39,593 nt of DNA from Betaproteobacteria bacterium (GCA_005881575.1 VBCA01000020.1:1-39593); one strand, 5' to 3'; positions 23,494 through 33,395 are shown, counted from the stretch's first letter. The notes: a model not told the origin generated them from the letters alone. Numbers and translations are program-made.

Positions 23494-25143
23494 GTGAGCG
23501 ATCCTCGCCTCGAGGTCGCGCCCCAGTCCGCCAACCAGCCGCCGCCCCTGGTCGGATACAACGCCTGGTCGGCAGATCGGGTCCTCGTCGAGGCGGTGAA
23601 ACGGGAAGGCGGCGGCTGGATCGCCGAGCGCGCAAGCCGCATGGGAGATCTCGTCGGCAGCGAGCGGATGCAAACACTCGCGATGCAGGCGAACCGTTAC
23701 GCGCCCGAGCTGAGAACCCACGACCGGTTCGGCAACCGCAGCGACGCGGTCGAATACCATCCGGCGTACCACGAGCTGATGGCGCTCGCTTTCGGCGCCG
23801 GGCTGCATTCGCTCGCTTGGACGGACAAGAGGGAAGGCGTATGGGTCGCGCGCGCGGCGCTCAACTATCTGTGGAACCAAGGCGAAAATGGAGTCGCGTG
23901 CCCGGTGACCATGTCCTTCGCCGCGGTGCGGGTACTGCGCAACAGCGCGAAGCTCGCCGAGGAGTGGGAGCCGAAGCTCCTCGCCTGCGACTACGATCCG
24001 CGCCCGCTGCCCCTCGCGCAAAAACGCGCCGTCACAATCGGCATGGCGATGACCGAGAGGCAGGGCGGCTCGGACCTTCGCGCCAATTCATCACGGGCAG
24101 CGCTCCTGGGCGGAGGCCGATACGAGCTCACCGGGCACAAGTGGTTCTGCTCGGCTCCGATGAGCGACGCCTTTTTCACCCTTGCGCGTACCGAGGCCGG
24201 TTTGACCTGCTTTTTCGTGCCGCGCTCGCTTTCCGACGGCACCCGCAATCCTTTTTTCATCGAGCGCCTGAAGGACAAGTGCGGCAACCGCTCCAACGCT
24301 TCGTGCGAAATCGAGTATCGCGGCACCCGTGCGCATATCGTCGGAGAGGAAGGGCGCGGCATCGCCACGCTGATCGAGATGGCGCACCTCACGCGCTTCG
24401 ACATCGTAGTCGCCAGCGCCGGGATGATGCGCGCGGCGCTGAACCAGGCGATCCACCACGCCGCGCACCGCAAGGCCTTCGGCCGACGGCTCGCCGAACA
24501 GCCTTTGATGCAGAACGTGCTCGCCGATCTCTCCCTCGAGACCGAGGCCGCCGCGCTCCTGGCGTTTCGCCTTTCGAGGGCCTTCGACCGCGCGGAAGCT
24601 GATGCGCGCGAGCGGCTTTTGATGCGCTTGATCACACCGATCGCGAAGTACTGGCTGTGCAAACGCCTGCCCCCGCTCGTCGTGGAGGCAATGGAATGCC
24701 TGGGGGGGAACGGTTATGTGGAGGAGGCCCCGCTCGCGCGCCTGCACCGGGAGGCACCGCTGAACGGAATCTGGGAGGGCTCGGGGAACGTCATCTGTCT
24801 CGACGTGCTGCGCTCGGTCGAGCGCGAACCGGATAGCGTGGCGGCGCTGCTCGCGGAGATCGGGCGCGGCGGCGTGCGCTCGCGTCGCGGGGCGACGGCG
24901 ATCTCGCGAATGCTCAAGGAGTCCGGCAGCGCAGAGTTGCAGGCGCGGCGCATTGTCGAGGCCATTTCGGTCGCGCTCCAAGCGAGTCTCATGGAACAAC
25001 ACGCCTCGCCGGAAGCCGCCGATGCTTTCTGCGCCTCGCGGCTGGAGCGTGATTGGGGCCGCTCATTCGGGACGCTTCCTTCGACCACGCCCTGCGAATC
25101 GATCGTAAGGCGCACGTGGCCCCTCGGCCCGGGCGCCGATTAG
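23494..25143 (+). CDS. aidB: AidB-like acyl-CoA dehydrogenase
   Basis: The product is 549 aa from GTG 23494, close to the length of E. coli AidB. The AidB-specific N-terminal domain (VGYNAWSADRVLVEAVKREGG, EYHPAYHELMALAF) precedes the ACAD fold with GMAMTERQGGSDLR, the FAD region YELTGHKWFCSAPMSD, RLKDKCGNRSNAS, and ECLGGNGYVEE. AidB is induced by alkylation and linked to protection from DNA alkylation, though its reaction is uncertain. It starts 31 nt after the exported msrA, so the two may be cotranscribed as a damage-response pair. Confidence 0.92.
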   Translation: MSDPRLEVAPQSANQPPPLVGYNAWSADRVLVEAVKREGGGWIAERASRMGDLVGSERMQTLAMQANRYAPELRTHDRFGNRSDAVEYHPAYHELMALAFGAGLHSLAWTDKREGVWVARAALNYLWNQGENGVACPVTMSFAAVRVLRNSAKLAEEWEPKLLACDYDPRPLPLAQKRAVTIGMAMTERQGGSDLRANSSRAALLGGGRYELTGHKWFCSAPMSDAFFTLARTEAGLTCFFVPRSLSDGTRNPFFIERLKDKCGNRSNASCEIEYRGTRAHIVGEEGRGIATLIEMAHLTRFDIVVASAGMMRAALNQAIHHAAHRKAFGRRLAEQPLMQNVLADLSLETEAAALLAFRLSRAFDRAEADARERLLMRLITPIAKYWLCKRLPPLVVEAMECLGGNGYVEEAPLARLHREAPLNGIWEGSGNVICLDVLRSVEREPDSVAALLAEIGRGGVRSRRGATAISRMLKESGSAELQARRIVEAISVALQASLMEQHASPEAADAFCASRLERDWGRSFGTLPSTTPCESIVRRTWPLGPGAD

Positions 25144-25246
25144 GGCGATCCAGCGCCCGGCGGCGGGCAACGTAGTCAAGCTGCGTCGAAATCGGCAGCT
25201 CGCCGTGCCTTTCCGGACGGAATCGACCCTCTCGCCAGTCCGCCGC

Positions 25247-26005
25247 TTACGCAGCCTCGCGCGACAGGCTTGCCGGCATCTTGGCAGGCAATGTCTGCGT
25301 CGAAGTCACCAGCGCCAGATGGAGCAGTTCCAGACTGCGCTTGGCCGCATACATGACCTGCCGTTGCATCCGCGGCGTAATGGCGTAGTGCTTGACGATT
25401 TCCAACGCGAACTTCGGATGCTCGTCGTCGTAGTGGGAGTGCTCCCGTATCCACTTGTACGTCCTTGGATTCATGTCCACGCCGGGTTTGTCCCGGTAGG
25501 CCTCGAAGCCTGTGCAGACCTTCCTTGCGATCGCGCCCGTGACACCTTCGATGGCAAAGCTCGTCGCGGCCACGGCTTCTGCAAGAGACCCCTTGGTGTT
25601 CACGCGCCACACCCAGTCGGTCAGCGACTGCACGTCGCGCAAGGGAGGAGTCCCGCCCTCAGCCAGGTCCAGCATCTGCTGCCGATCCAGGCCGAAACCC
25701 TCACCCATCCACAGCCAGTGCTCGGCGTGCGCTTTTTCGATGCGGATGTTCTCGATCAGAAAGGTGCGGGAGAAGTCGTCTTCCACCTTGATCAAGGCCT
25801 CCGCGAGAAACTTCGGAAAATCGTAGATGAACGGGTAGATCTGCAGGATCCATCCCTGCATCTCCTGGACACTGAGGCGCGTCGACGATATCGATTCCGC
25901 CCACGGACCGTTGACCAGGGCGTCCCAATGGGGAGCCACGAATTCGTACATGGTAGCGACCCATCGTGGGTGCGAGGATATCTTGTGTACTGAACTGGCG
26001 TTCAT
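25247..26005 (-). CDS. Second haem-oxygenase-like diiron oxidase (HDO/PqqC-TenA superfamily)
   Basis: This 252-aa helical protein has candidate metal ligands E90 with H93 or H96 (IRIEKAHAEHW), E153 (SFAIEGVTG), and H189-D193-H196 (EHSHYDDEH), the same H-x3-D-x2-H pattern as the HDO at 1524-2246. Overall identity to that protein is low by eye. It has no signal peptide and its substrate is unknown. It starts 11 nt after the stop of the GGDEF-EAL gene, so the two very likely share a transcript. Confidence 0.82.
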   Translation of the reverse strand: MNASSVHKISSHPRWVATMYEFVAPHWDALVNGPWAESISSTRLSVQEMQGWILQIYPFIYDFPKFLAEALIKVEDDFSRTFLIENIRIEKAHAEHWLWMGEGFGLDRQQMLDLAEGGTPPLRDVQSLTDWVWRVNTKGSLAEAVAATSFAIEGVTGAIARKVCTGFEAYRDKPGVDMNPRTYKWIREHSHYDDEHPKFALEIVKHYAITPRMQRQVMYAAKRSLELLHLALVTSTQTLPAKMPASLSREAA

Positions 26006-26016
26006 GGTTTGCTCTC

Positions 26017-28203
26017 TCAGGTTGTGGTATTAAGAACCGTTGCTGGAATTGCCCAATCCTTTTGCGGAACAGGGCCTGAATCTGTCGTGGTACGCGGCAT
26101 TCCCCCTGACGCTTGTTCGAGGAAGGGACCGGGAGGGGAAAGCCAATGGCCTTGTGCGAAGTCCACTCCGATCTCGCGCAGCGCGGCGAGACCCATCTCT
26201 CCGTCCACGGCCTCGCCGATTGTTTTCTTGCCCATCACATGTCCGACGTCGTTGATGGCCCGCACCATCGCGAGATCGACCGCGTCATGCGCCACGTCCT
26301 TGACGAAGCTGCCGTCGATCTTGAGGAAGTCCACGGGTAAGTGCTTGAGGTATCCGAAAGAGGACATTCCCGCCCCAAAGTCGTCCAGCGAGAACAGACA
26401 CCCAAGCGACTTCAGCTCTCCGAAGAACCGCGCCGCCTTGTCGAAATTGGCGATCGCCGCCGTTTCCGTGAGCTCGAAGCAAATAGTCCCGGGGCGCATG
26501 ACATAACGCCTGAATTGCTCGCGAACGAATTCGAGGAAGCGCTCGTCCCCGATCGACGTTCCCGAAATATTGATGGCATAGGTTCCGCCGGCTGCGCCCT
26601 TGGAACCCAGGGAATTGATCTTGGCGAACGCGTCTTGAATGACCCACTGGTCTATCAAGGGCATCATGTTGTAGCGTTCAGCGGCCGGAATGAACGCCAT
26701 CGGGGGAACGATCTTGTTATGCTCGTCGAGCATGCGCACGAGCAGCTCGTAATGGTTGTCCCGTGGGGATTGATTCCCGATCGAATGGATTTCCTGCGCA
26801 TGAAGCACGAAGCGCCCTTCCTGGAGCGCTCGTTGCAGGCGGGACACCCATTCCATCTCGCCGCGGCGCAGAAACACCTCGCTGTCGTGCGGACGATAGA
26901 ACTGAACGCGATTGCGTCCCTTCTCTTTCGCCATGTAGCAGGCGGCATCGGCCGCGCCGAGGACGTCGGTGAGCGTGAGCGTTCCATCCGCGATATGGAC
27001 TACGCCGATGCTCGCACCGATGGTGAACGACCTGCCTTCGCTGACAAACCGAAAATCGGCGATGCATTTCTGCAGCTCGTCGGCTATGCGAATGGCCTCA
27101 TGCATCGGGCAGCTTTCGAGCAGTACCCCGAATTCGTCGCCGCCCAGACGCGCAAGAGAATCTCCTTCGCGCACTTGCTGCTTCAACAACGCGCCCACCT
27201 GCCGCAGCAGCTGATCGCCGGCTGCGTGCCCGCAGGTATCGTTGACGATCTTGAACTGATCGAGATCCAGGTACATCACCACGTGCTGTCGCCCCTGGTT
27301 GGCGGCCGTGTGCAAGGCGAGTCTGAGCCGGTTTTCAAACTCGGGGCGGTTGACCAAATTGGTGAGCTGATCGTGGCTCGCATGATAGGCGAGCTTCACG
27401 GCGTATTCCTGCCCCAGCTTGAGTTCTTTGAGTTCCCGCTCTGCGCGGTCGACCCGACTGACCATGCGCTGTGTGAGAAAAATGCCGATCGGGACCAAGG
27501 TTCCCGCGACCGTAACGATCACGAGAAAGAGCGTGGACCGGATCCAGCGTGTGGCCTCGCCCAGGGTAGTCGAGAACCGGTTCTGCCAAGGCCTCATTTC
27601 TTCGTTGACCTGGATAATGCGGTTCAGTATGAGTCCGAGTCCGGACGGGTCGACGCGACCGGACTGGTGGAATGCGTGGAGCTCTTGGGCGGCCTTGTCA
27701 AGCCTTGCGAGGAAATCATCTCCCGTTTTCCAAATATCGAGCACGCTCTTCATGTAGCTCACGCGGTGAAAGCGCTGGTACAGGCTGATGACGCCGGGGA
27801 TGTCATCCGGATGGGTTCCCCCTTCGAGGAAGCCGGCCCGCACGGCCGAGTAGTCTGGAGGGGATTTTTCGAGCTCGAACCTGGCCCTTTGGAATCCCAG
27901 CGGCACCATGATCGCCTTCCGATAGCTGAGGAAATCGGACTCGGATTTGGTCTCGGCGAAACGCAGCAGGTGGAACACCGCTTCCTTCTGGTTCTTCGAC
28001 CACAGGCTCTCACCTTCGACGTATGCGCGGCCCGCAGTAAGGATGTCTATGCTGACAATGGCGAGCCACACCAGCACGGCGACGATCGCGAGGAACGGCG
28101 AAACGATCAAGAGCATGCGCTTGCTCATGGCGAGCCATTGAGTGACTTTCGCGAACGCTTTCGCGAACGAAGTCACAAGGGCTTTGATGTCAACGTATGC
28201 CAT
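26017..28203 (-). CDS. Membrane-bound GGDEF-EAL cyclic-di-GMP enzyme with periplasmic sensor
   Basis: The product is 728 aa. Membrane helices at ~29-53 and ~222-245 enclose a ~170-aa helical periplasmic region unlike a named sensor domain. The GGDEF domain is intact (LGGDEFG, 354-358) with an RxxD I-site (345-348). The EAL domain has ELL (486-488) in place of EAL but keeps the catalytic Glu, ETA, DDFGAG (607-612), Lys628 and the late Glu (GEAV), so both making and degrading c-di-GMP are plausible. The tail after ~695 is non-conserved. It heads an operon with an HDO gene. The start is by the longest frame; MSKRM (Met27) is an alternative. The ribosome-binding site is weak. Confidence 0.93.
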   Translation of the reverse strand: MAYVDIKALVTSFAKAFAKVTQWLAMSKRMLLIVSPFLAIVAVLVWLAIVSIDILTAGRAYVEGESLWSKNQKEAVFHLLRFAETKSESDFLSYRKAIMVPLGFQRARFELEKSPPDYSAVRAGFLEGGTHPDDIPGVISLYQRFHRVSYMKSVLDIWKTGDDFLARLDKAAQELHAFHQSGRVDPSGLGLILNRIIQVNEEMRPWQNRFSTTLGEATRWIRSTLFLVIVTVAGTLVPIGIFLTQRMVSRVDRAERELKELKLGQEYAVKLAYHASHDQLTNLVNRPEFENRLRLALHTAANQGRQHVVMYLDLDQFKIVNDTCGHAAGDQLLRQVGALLKQQVREGDSLARLGGDEFGVLLESCPMHEAIRIADELQKCIADFRFVSEGRSFTIGASIGVVHIADGTLTLTDVLGAADAACYMAKEKGRNRVQFYRPHDSEVFLRRGEMEWVSRLQRALQEGRFVLHAQEIHSIGNQSPRDNHYELLVRMLDEHNKIVPPMAFIPAAERYNMMPLIDQWVIQDAFAKINSLGSKGAAGGTYAINISGTSIGDERFLEFVREQFRRYVMRPGTICFELTETAAIANFDKAARFFGELKSLGCLFSLDDFGAGMSSFGYLKHLPVDFLKIDGSFVKDVAHDAVDLAMVRAINDVGHVMGKKTIGEAVDGEMGLAALREIGVDFAQGHWLSPPGPFLEQASGGMPRTTTDSGPVPQKDWAIPATVLNTTT

Positions 28204-28594
28204 AGTCGTTTGTCCGTCTTACTTTCGTTTCCGGAACTTCTGATGTGCCGGAAAAAGTTAGTGCTCGCATTCGGCAGTCAATCGAACCTTGAACCCTAGA
28301 GAGCACGTTATGTGCCCGCGAGTGTAGACAAAAGCGGATCGGGGAACCCTGCAAAATCCCCCTCGATGCTGGGATTTCCTTGTATCGAAATTCAACTCGG
28401 GCGGCCGGGCGCGGCGGTACGGCGACGCGGCGGCCGCGGCTCGGCGGATCGGCAAAACGGGGGGCATAGCTTTAGTCACACGTCCTCGCGGCCGAAAAGG
28501 TTCCCTCGGTGACGGCGACGACTTCCCGCCGGACACGGTGAGGTTTCGACACCTCGCTATGGGGAGGTGTTATACGCTCTCAGGGAATGCGGCC
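28204..28594. other. Intergenic region upstream of the GGDEF-EAL gene
   Basis: I see no gene here. It must contain the promoter of the GGDEF-EAL/HDO operon and the 3' end of the DUF3047 transcript. A hairpin ACACCTC/GAGGTGT (28549-28555 with 28564-28570) lies 25 nt past the DUF3047 stop and may be a terminator without a T-run. On the minus strand near 28310-28200 the sequence is less GC-rich and contains TTGACT, but no well-spaced -10. Confidence 0.4.
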
Positions 28595-29347
28595 CTAAGG
28601 CCGTGCGGCGCGCTGGAAGCTGATGTCCCCGTAGTACGCGTGCACCTTTTCTCCGGTGTTGTCCGTGTCGGTCATGATGCCTACCGAACGCGTCAGCGCC
28701 GGCTCCTCGTCGAAGGCGCGCTTGTAGTCTTCGTAGACGTTGCGCACTTCTTCCCGCCACTCGCCGAGACGGTCGTTGCCGCTTTCGGCAACGATCATCT
28801 TGACGCGGGTGGTGTACTGGTTGGTGATAATGGTGCTCACCGGCGCCCGGTTCTCCCAGATGTACATCAGCGTCGCGTAGGGCATCTCGTATCCCGTCAA
28901 CGCCTTCATCTGGCTCGCGAAGAGCCTGTCCTCGAACGACCACCTCGAGTTATCGCCCTGAAAAGTGACGATCATGCGCACGGGAGAATCCTCGCTGTGG
29001 CGCCGGGTGTTGTCCGCGCCCGCGATCAACTCGGGCACCTTCCAGCGCCACCTGAGCAGCGGAAACTCCCTCGTGTCAACGCGCACGTCCTGCGACAAAC
29101 CCGACGCGGAAGCGTTTGCGGAGGCCCGTATGACGGTCCGGCCATCCTCCTTGACGAGGCTGTACTCGGTGGCTTTTTTGTACTTGCCGACGGTCCAGGC
29201 ACGCCAGCCCGCAGGCAAGGGCTCTCCGGGCTCGCCGGACGAAAACCGGGTGACCGAAGTCATCACGACGACGCGCTCGGGCGCACGCCCGATCATCGCG
29301 CAACCTGAGAGCAGTGCGAGCGCTGCTATGGCATGGCGCCGCGCCAT
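28595..29347 (-). CDS. DUF3047 lipoprotein
   Basis: The product is 250 aa from the ATG at 29347. The N-terminus MARRHAIAALALLSGC carries a lipobox (LSGC, Cys16). The body matches DUF3047: LPAGWRAWTVGKYKKATEYSLV, FPLLRWRWKVPELIAGADN, EDSPVRMIVTFQGD, and a C-terminal GIMTDTDNTGEKVHAYYGDISF, which suggests a beta-sandwich like carbohydrate-binding domains. Function unknown. It is 59 nt downstream of a FadL porin gene on the same strand and may be cotranscribed with it. Confidence 0.85.
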   Translation of the reverse strand: MARRHAIAALALLSGCAMIGRAPERVVVMTSVTRFSSGEPGEPLPAGWRAWTVGKYKKATEYSLVKEDGRTVIRASANASASGLSQDVRVDTREFPLLRWRWKVPELIAGADNTRRHSEDSPVRMIVTFQGDNSRWSFEDRLFASQMKALTGYEMPYATLMYIWENRAPVSTIITNQYTTRVKMIVAESGNDRLGEWREEVRNVYEDYKRAFDEEPALTRSVGIMTDTDNTGEKVHAYYGDISFQRAARP

Positions 29348-29406
29348 CCTCGCTCGAGGCGCCGGGCTAGGGGAAAGCCGAAATTGTATTTCGGCGTCGA
29401 CGGTTC

Positions 29407-30672
29407 TTAGAAACGGTACGCGAACTGCGCGCCGAAAACGTCGACCGAGCCCTTGTAGGTTCCGACGAGCTGCCCTCCACCGTCTGCTGGCGGGTTGTTC
29501 TGATTGATGGGAGCGTCCTTGATAACCAGATGCGCCAACCCGAAGTCGAGCGTCCCGTCCTTCGACAATCTGTATTGACCGCCGACCGACAGCCACAGGC
29601 GATTGTTGTCGGGTAGCCGTGCGGTGCGATCAGTGTCGTTGACAGGCGTTTGGTCATACGCGAGTCCCATCTTGATCGACCAGGTATCGTCATAGCGATG
29701 GACCGCACCGACACCGACACGCCAGGTGTTCCTGAAGTTCTCGGGGGTAACGTCCGGGGGCTGCCCGTTGCTGGTGACGATCCTCAATTCTTTGATCTTC
29801 GACCAGCCCGTCCGCGTCGCATCCGCGAGCAAGGTCCACTTCGAGTCGAGCCGATGATTCAACGCGATCGAAAACGTGTCCGGCATCTTGATGTCGACGT
29901 TCGCGTCGCCGTTCAGGACGGGAGCTCCGGTGACGGACACGGTCCCGCTGATGTTGTATTTGATCGAAGACCGGTACGAAACCCCGAGTCTAGTATCGGG
30001 AGTCGGCTGATACATGGCCCCGGCGTTGAACCCCCAGGAAGTATCGTCGCCCTTGACGACAGCGACGCCCTCTACGTTCGCCCCGAGTACGACAGCCCTG
30101 CTGAGCTCGGCGTCGATCTTCTGATAGTTCAGCCCGAAGCCGAACGACGTCTTGTCATCCAGCTTGTACGAGACCGATGGGTTGATGTTGTAGGTCCTAA
30201 TGTCCGACTTGATTGCTTGGAACCGGCCCACCCAGGTGGGGTCGTACTCCGTTTTCAAGCCAAATGGGACGCTTACGCCGACGCCAAACTTCCAATCTTT
30301 CGCGAGGTCCATCGCAAAGTAGACATTCGGAACCTCTGAAACGCCTCCGGCGTCTCCGCCGTTGCCTCCCAGCGAAGCAATTCCCGGTGGCGCAGTGGAA
30401 CCCGAGTCGCTGAACTTCGCGGACAGGTTGATGAGCGCGAGGCCGGCAGAGACCTGCATTCCCCCGGGCAGCAGGCTCATCCCAGCAGGGTTGTAGAAGA
30501 TGATGCTCGCATCGTCCGCGGCCGCCGCGGCTCCCGCGTAAGAGGTACCGAGTCCACTTGCGCTCTGTTCGATCAGGGCGAACGCGGAAGCGTGCGCTTG
30601 CGTAGCGCCCCCGGCGAAGGCCCCTGCCACCGCGAGCGATAGGGCCGTTTTTCTGATCCCGCTACGTGCCAT
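29407..30672 (-). CDS. FadL/OmpP1-type outer-membrane hydrophobic-compound porin
   Basis: The product is 421 aa with a signal peptide (cleavage after ATQAHA) and the FadL N-terminal hatch SAFALIEQSASGLGTSYAGAAAAADDAS with IIFYNPAGMS. The rest alternates polar and hydrophobic residues as in a 14-strand barrel and ends in a terminal Phe (GAQFAYRF), required for barrel insertion. It takes up long-chain fatty acids or aromatic hydrocarbons; which one is unclear. A strong AAGGAGG lies 8 nt before the ATG. Confidence 0.95.
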   Translation of the reverse strand: MARSGIRKTALSLAVAGAFAGGATQAHASAFALIEQSASGLGTSYAGAAAAADDASIIFYNPAGMSLLPGGMQVSAGLALINLSAKFSDSGSTAPPGIASLGGNGGDAGGVSEVPNVYFAMDLAKDWKFGVGVSVPFGLKTEYDPTWVGRFQAIKSDIRTYNINPSVSYKLDDKTSFGFGLNYQKIDAELSRAVVLGANVEGVAVVKGDDTSWGFNAGAMYQPTPDTRLGVSYRSSIKYNISGTVSVTGAPVLNGDANVDIKMPDTFSIALNHRLDSKWTLLADATRTGWSKIKELRIVTSNGQPPDVTPENFRNTWRVGVGAVHRYDDTWSIKMGLAYDQTPVNDTDRTARLPDNNRLWLSVGGQYRLSKDGTLDFGLAHLVIKDAPINQNNPPADGGGQLVGTYKGSVDVFGAQFAYRF

Positions 30673-30801
30673 GAGAATTTCCTCCTTGCGTTATTGAGAG
30701 CCGAATTAGCAGCTGTCTTGGCCGCCGACACGATAGCACAACGTCATAGTCTCGCAAATGGCCGTTACGCAGCAGGCCGGCCCGGCTGCGCGAGCCGCCT
30801 C

Positions 30802-32031
30802 TCAAGCGAGGGTCACCCGAGCGAACTTGCGTTTGCCGACCTGCAATACGACCGTATCCCCCCGCTTCACGGAAAGTCCCTTGTCGGTGACCTTCTCGCC
30901 GTTGATGCGCACGCCGCCCTGCTCGATCATGCGCAGGGCCTCTGACGCGCTGGAGACCAGCTGCGACTCCTTGAGCACCTTCGCGATCGCCATTTCGGGG
31001 ACTTTGCCTGGTGTCGATTTCCGATCGACGCCCTGGACCTTGACAGTAATTTCGGGAATGCCCTCGGGCGTCGCGCCATGCTTGAAACGCCTCTCGAAAT
31101 CGGCCTGAGCGCGCTCCGCCGCCTCGGCGCTGTGAAAGCGAGTGACGATCTCGCGCGCGAAGAGCACCTTGATGTCGCGCGGGTTGCGACCGCCCGATAC
31201 CTCTTTCTTCCACATCGCGAGCGTTTCCAGGGACTCGAAGGAGAGCAACTCCAAGTAGCGCCACATCAGCTCGTCGGAGATCGACATCAACTTTCCGAAG
31301 ATCGCTTCCGGAGATTCGCTGATACCAACGTAGTTGTCGAGCGACTTCGACATCTTGTCGACGCCGCGTATCCCTTCGAGAAGCGGCATCGTCAGGATGC
31401 ATTGTTGCGGCTGCTCGTAGTGCTTCTGCAGCTCGCGCCCTACCAGCAGATTGAACTTCTGGTCGGTCCCCCCGAGTTCGACGTCGGATTTCATCGCCAC
31501 TGAATCGTAGCCCTGCATGAGCGGGTAGAGAAACTCGTGGATGGCGATGGGCTGCCGGGTCGCATAACGCTTGCCGAAATCGTCGCGCTCGAGCATGCGC
31601 GCGACCGTCCATTTTCCAGCCAGCCCTATCAGACCCGCTGCCCCCAGCTCGTCGGACCACCTGGAATTGAACAGCACTTCAGTCTTGTTGGCGTCCAGGA
31701 TCTTGAAAACCTGATCTTGATAGGTTTTTGCGTTCCGCAGGATCTGCTCTCGCGAAAGCGGCGGTCGCGTCGCGTTCTTGCCGCTCGGGTCACCGATCAT
31801 CCCCGTGAAATCTCCGATCAGAAACTGGACGTGATGGCCCAAGTCCTGAAACTGGCGCAGCTTGTTGATCACCACCGTGTGCCCGAGATGCAGGTCGGGC
31901 GCAGTCGGGTCCAGGCCGAGCTTCACTCGAAGCGGCCGACCCGATTTGAGCTTTTCCCGCAGCTCGGCCTCGACGATCAGTTCATCGCAGCCGCGCTTGA
32001 TGACTTTCAGTTGGCGATCGATGTCGCTCAT
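30802..32031 (-). CDS. tyrS: Tyrosyl-tRNA synthetase
   Basis: The product is 409 aa. Class I motifs HLGH (48-51) and KMSKS are present ([12 protein letters not shown]), with an S4 RNA-binding domain at ~345-405 ([32 protein letters not shown]). It charges tRNA-Tyr in the cytoplasm. It is divergent from the M23 peptidase gene across 65 bp, a common betaproteobacterial arrangement. Confidence 0.98.
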   Translation of the reverse strand: MSDIDRQLKVIKRGCDELIVEAELREKLKSGRPLRVKLGLDPTAPDLHLGHTVVINKLRQFQDLGHHVQFLIGDFTGMIGDPSGKNATRPPLSREQILRNAKTYQDQVFKILDANKTEVLFNSRWSDELGAAGLIGLAGKWTVARMLERDDFGKRYATRQPIAIHEFLYPLMQGYDSVAMKSDVELGGTDQKFNLLVGRELQKHYEQPQQCILTMPLLEGIRGVDKMSKSLDNYVGISESPEAIFGKLMSISDELMWRYLELLSFESLETLAMWKKEVSGGRNPRDIKVLFAREIVTRFHSAEAAERAQADFERRFKHGATPEGIPEITVKVQGVDRKSTPGKVPEMAIAKVLKESQLVSSASEALRMIEQGGVRINGEKVTDKGLSVKRGDTVVLQVGKRKFARVTLA

Positions 32032-32096
32032 GGGTGTGCCGATGGCTGACCAGGCGGTTATTTGTTAGACTTTTTTGATTCAACCTGCTGGCGAAC

Positions 32097-33395
32097 ATGC
32101 ATAACGACGAGGTGGGAATTGTAACGCGCTCCGGTGCAAGGCGCCTCCGATGGCTCGCGATCGCCGTCGCCGTGCCGCTGTTTGGCGTCGTGGCTGCATT
32201 CGGCACCGTCGCGCATGTTCCGGAACCGGTTCCCGTCAGGACGGTCGTCGAGACGCTCGCCCTGTCCACGACCCCGGTCGGCGACTCGGGAACGATCATC
32301 TACTTTCAGGAAGACCGCTTCAGACGCAGCGACACGCTGGCCACTCTGATCGGGCGGCTCGGGGCCGACGAGGAGGAAGCGGCCACGCTTCTGCGGTCTT
32401 CGCGTGCCGCGCGGCCGTTCCGCTTTCTGCTTCCCGGAACTACGGTTCAGGCAAAAGTCGACGAAGTCGGCAGGCTGCGCTCGATATCGTTCCTCACCGA
32501 CAGGGACACGCTTCTCTCGGCGGATCGCATGGGCGACGGATTCGGCAGATTCGAGCAGCAAGCCGATGTGGCGCGCGGAATAGAGATGAAATCGGGCGGG
32601 ATCAAGACCTCTCTCTTCGCGGCGACCGATGCCGCGGGGATTCCGGACGGCATTGCGGTCCAGCTGGCGGACATTTTTGGGGGCGACGTGGATTTTCATC
32701 GCGATCTGCGCCGCGGGGACCGTTTCGGGGTCGTTTTCGAGACCTTCCACCACGGCGGCAGAACGATCCGATTCGGGCGGGTGCTCGCGGCCGAATTCTA
32801 CAGCCAGAGGAAAACCCACCGCGCGGTCTGGTTTCAGGACCCCTGGGGAAGGGGCGGCTATTACACCCCTGACGGCGAAAACCTGCGCAAGGCATTCCTG
32901 CGCTCGCCTCTCGAATTCTCGCGTATCACCTCCGGATTCGGCCTGCGCCGGCATCCGATTTTCCGACAATGGCGCACACACCAGGGGATCGACTATGGAG
33001 CCCCGGTCGGAACAAGCGTGAAGTCGACCGGTGACGGTGTCGTTGCGTTCGCGGGACGCAGGAACGGGTACGGAAACCTCATCGTGCTCAGGCACCACGG
33101 GGGATACAGCACGTACTACGCGCACCTGAGGAATTTCGCTGCGGGGTTGAGAGCGGGCAGCCGCGTCGTCCAAGGCGAGATCATCGGCTACGTCGGGCAA
33201 ACCGGCTGGGCGACTGGCCCCCACCTTCATTACGAATTTCACCTGCACGACCAGTACCGCAATCCGCTGACCATGGCTTTCCCGGCGGCGCAGCCGATTG
33301 CCGCGATCGAACTGGCCGCGTTCAGGCGTACGGCCGATCCGGCCATCGCGCGACTCGATCTGCTGAAAAACGCCGACCTAGCGCTGCTCGAGTGA
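32097..33395 (+). CDS. M23-family peptidoglycan endopeptidase (MepM-like)
   Basis: The product is 432 aa. One N-terminal membrane anchor (~19-40) is followed by an OapA/LysM-like region (RRSDTLATLIGRLGADEEEAATLL, FRFLLPGTTVQAKVDE), a linker domain, then the LytM/M23 zinc domain: FSRITSGFGLRRHPI, the HxxxD motif HQGIDYGAP and the HxH motif GPHLHYEFH. It cuts cross-links in the periplasm to allow wall growth. TAGACT (32066-32071) is a possible -10, 25 nt before the ATG. Its stop overlaps the anmK GTG by 4 bp, linking wall cutting with recycling. Confidence 0.95.
   Translation: MHNDEVGIVTRSGARRLRWLAIAVAVPLFGVVAAFGTVAHVPEPVPVRTVVETLALSTTPVGDSGTIIYFQEDRFRRSDTLATLIGRLGADEEEAATLLRSSRAARPFRFLLPGTTVQAKVDEVGRLRSISFLTDRDTLLSADRMGDGFGRFEQQADVARGIEMKSGGIKTSLFAATDAAGIPDGIAVQLADIFGGDVDFHRDLRRGDRFGVVFETFHHGGRTIRFGRVLAAEFYSQRKTHRAVWFQDPWGRGGYYTPDGENLRKAFLRSPLEFSRITSGFGLRRHPIFRQWRTHQGIDYGAPVGTSVKSTGDGVVAFAGRRNGYGNLIVLRHHGGYSTYYAHLRNFAAGLRAGSRVVQGEIIGYVGQTGWATGPHLHYEFHLHDQYRNPLTMAFPAAQPIAAIELAAFRRTADPAIARLDLLKNADLALLE

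Noticed and set aside
26341-28299. 652-codon open frame antisense to the GGDEF-EAL gene
   Set aside because: Shadow frame; the opposite strand encodes clear GGDEF and EAL motifs throughout.
28446-28474. Flagellar sigma-28-like promoter (TAAAGCTA ... GCCGATCC) upstream of the GGDEF-EAL gene on the minus strand
   Set aside because: The spacer is 13 nt rather than the usual 10-11, the -10 lacks its final AA, and it would lie about 240 nt from the start codon.
28204-28594. Possible c-di-GMP riboswitch in the leader of the GGDEF-EAL gene
   Set aside because: A GGCAAAAC segment looked suggestive, but it is on the wrong strand and the conserved paired elements of the GEMM fold are missing.
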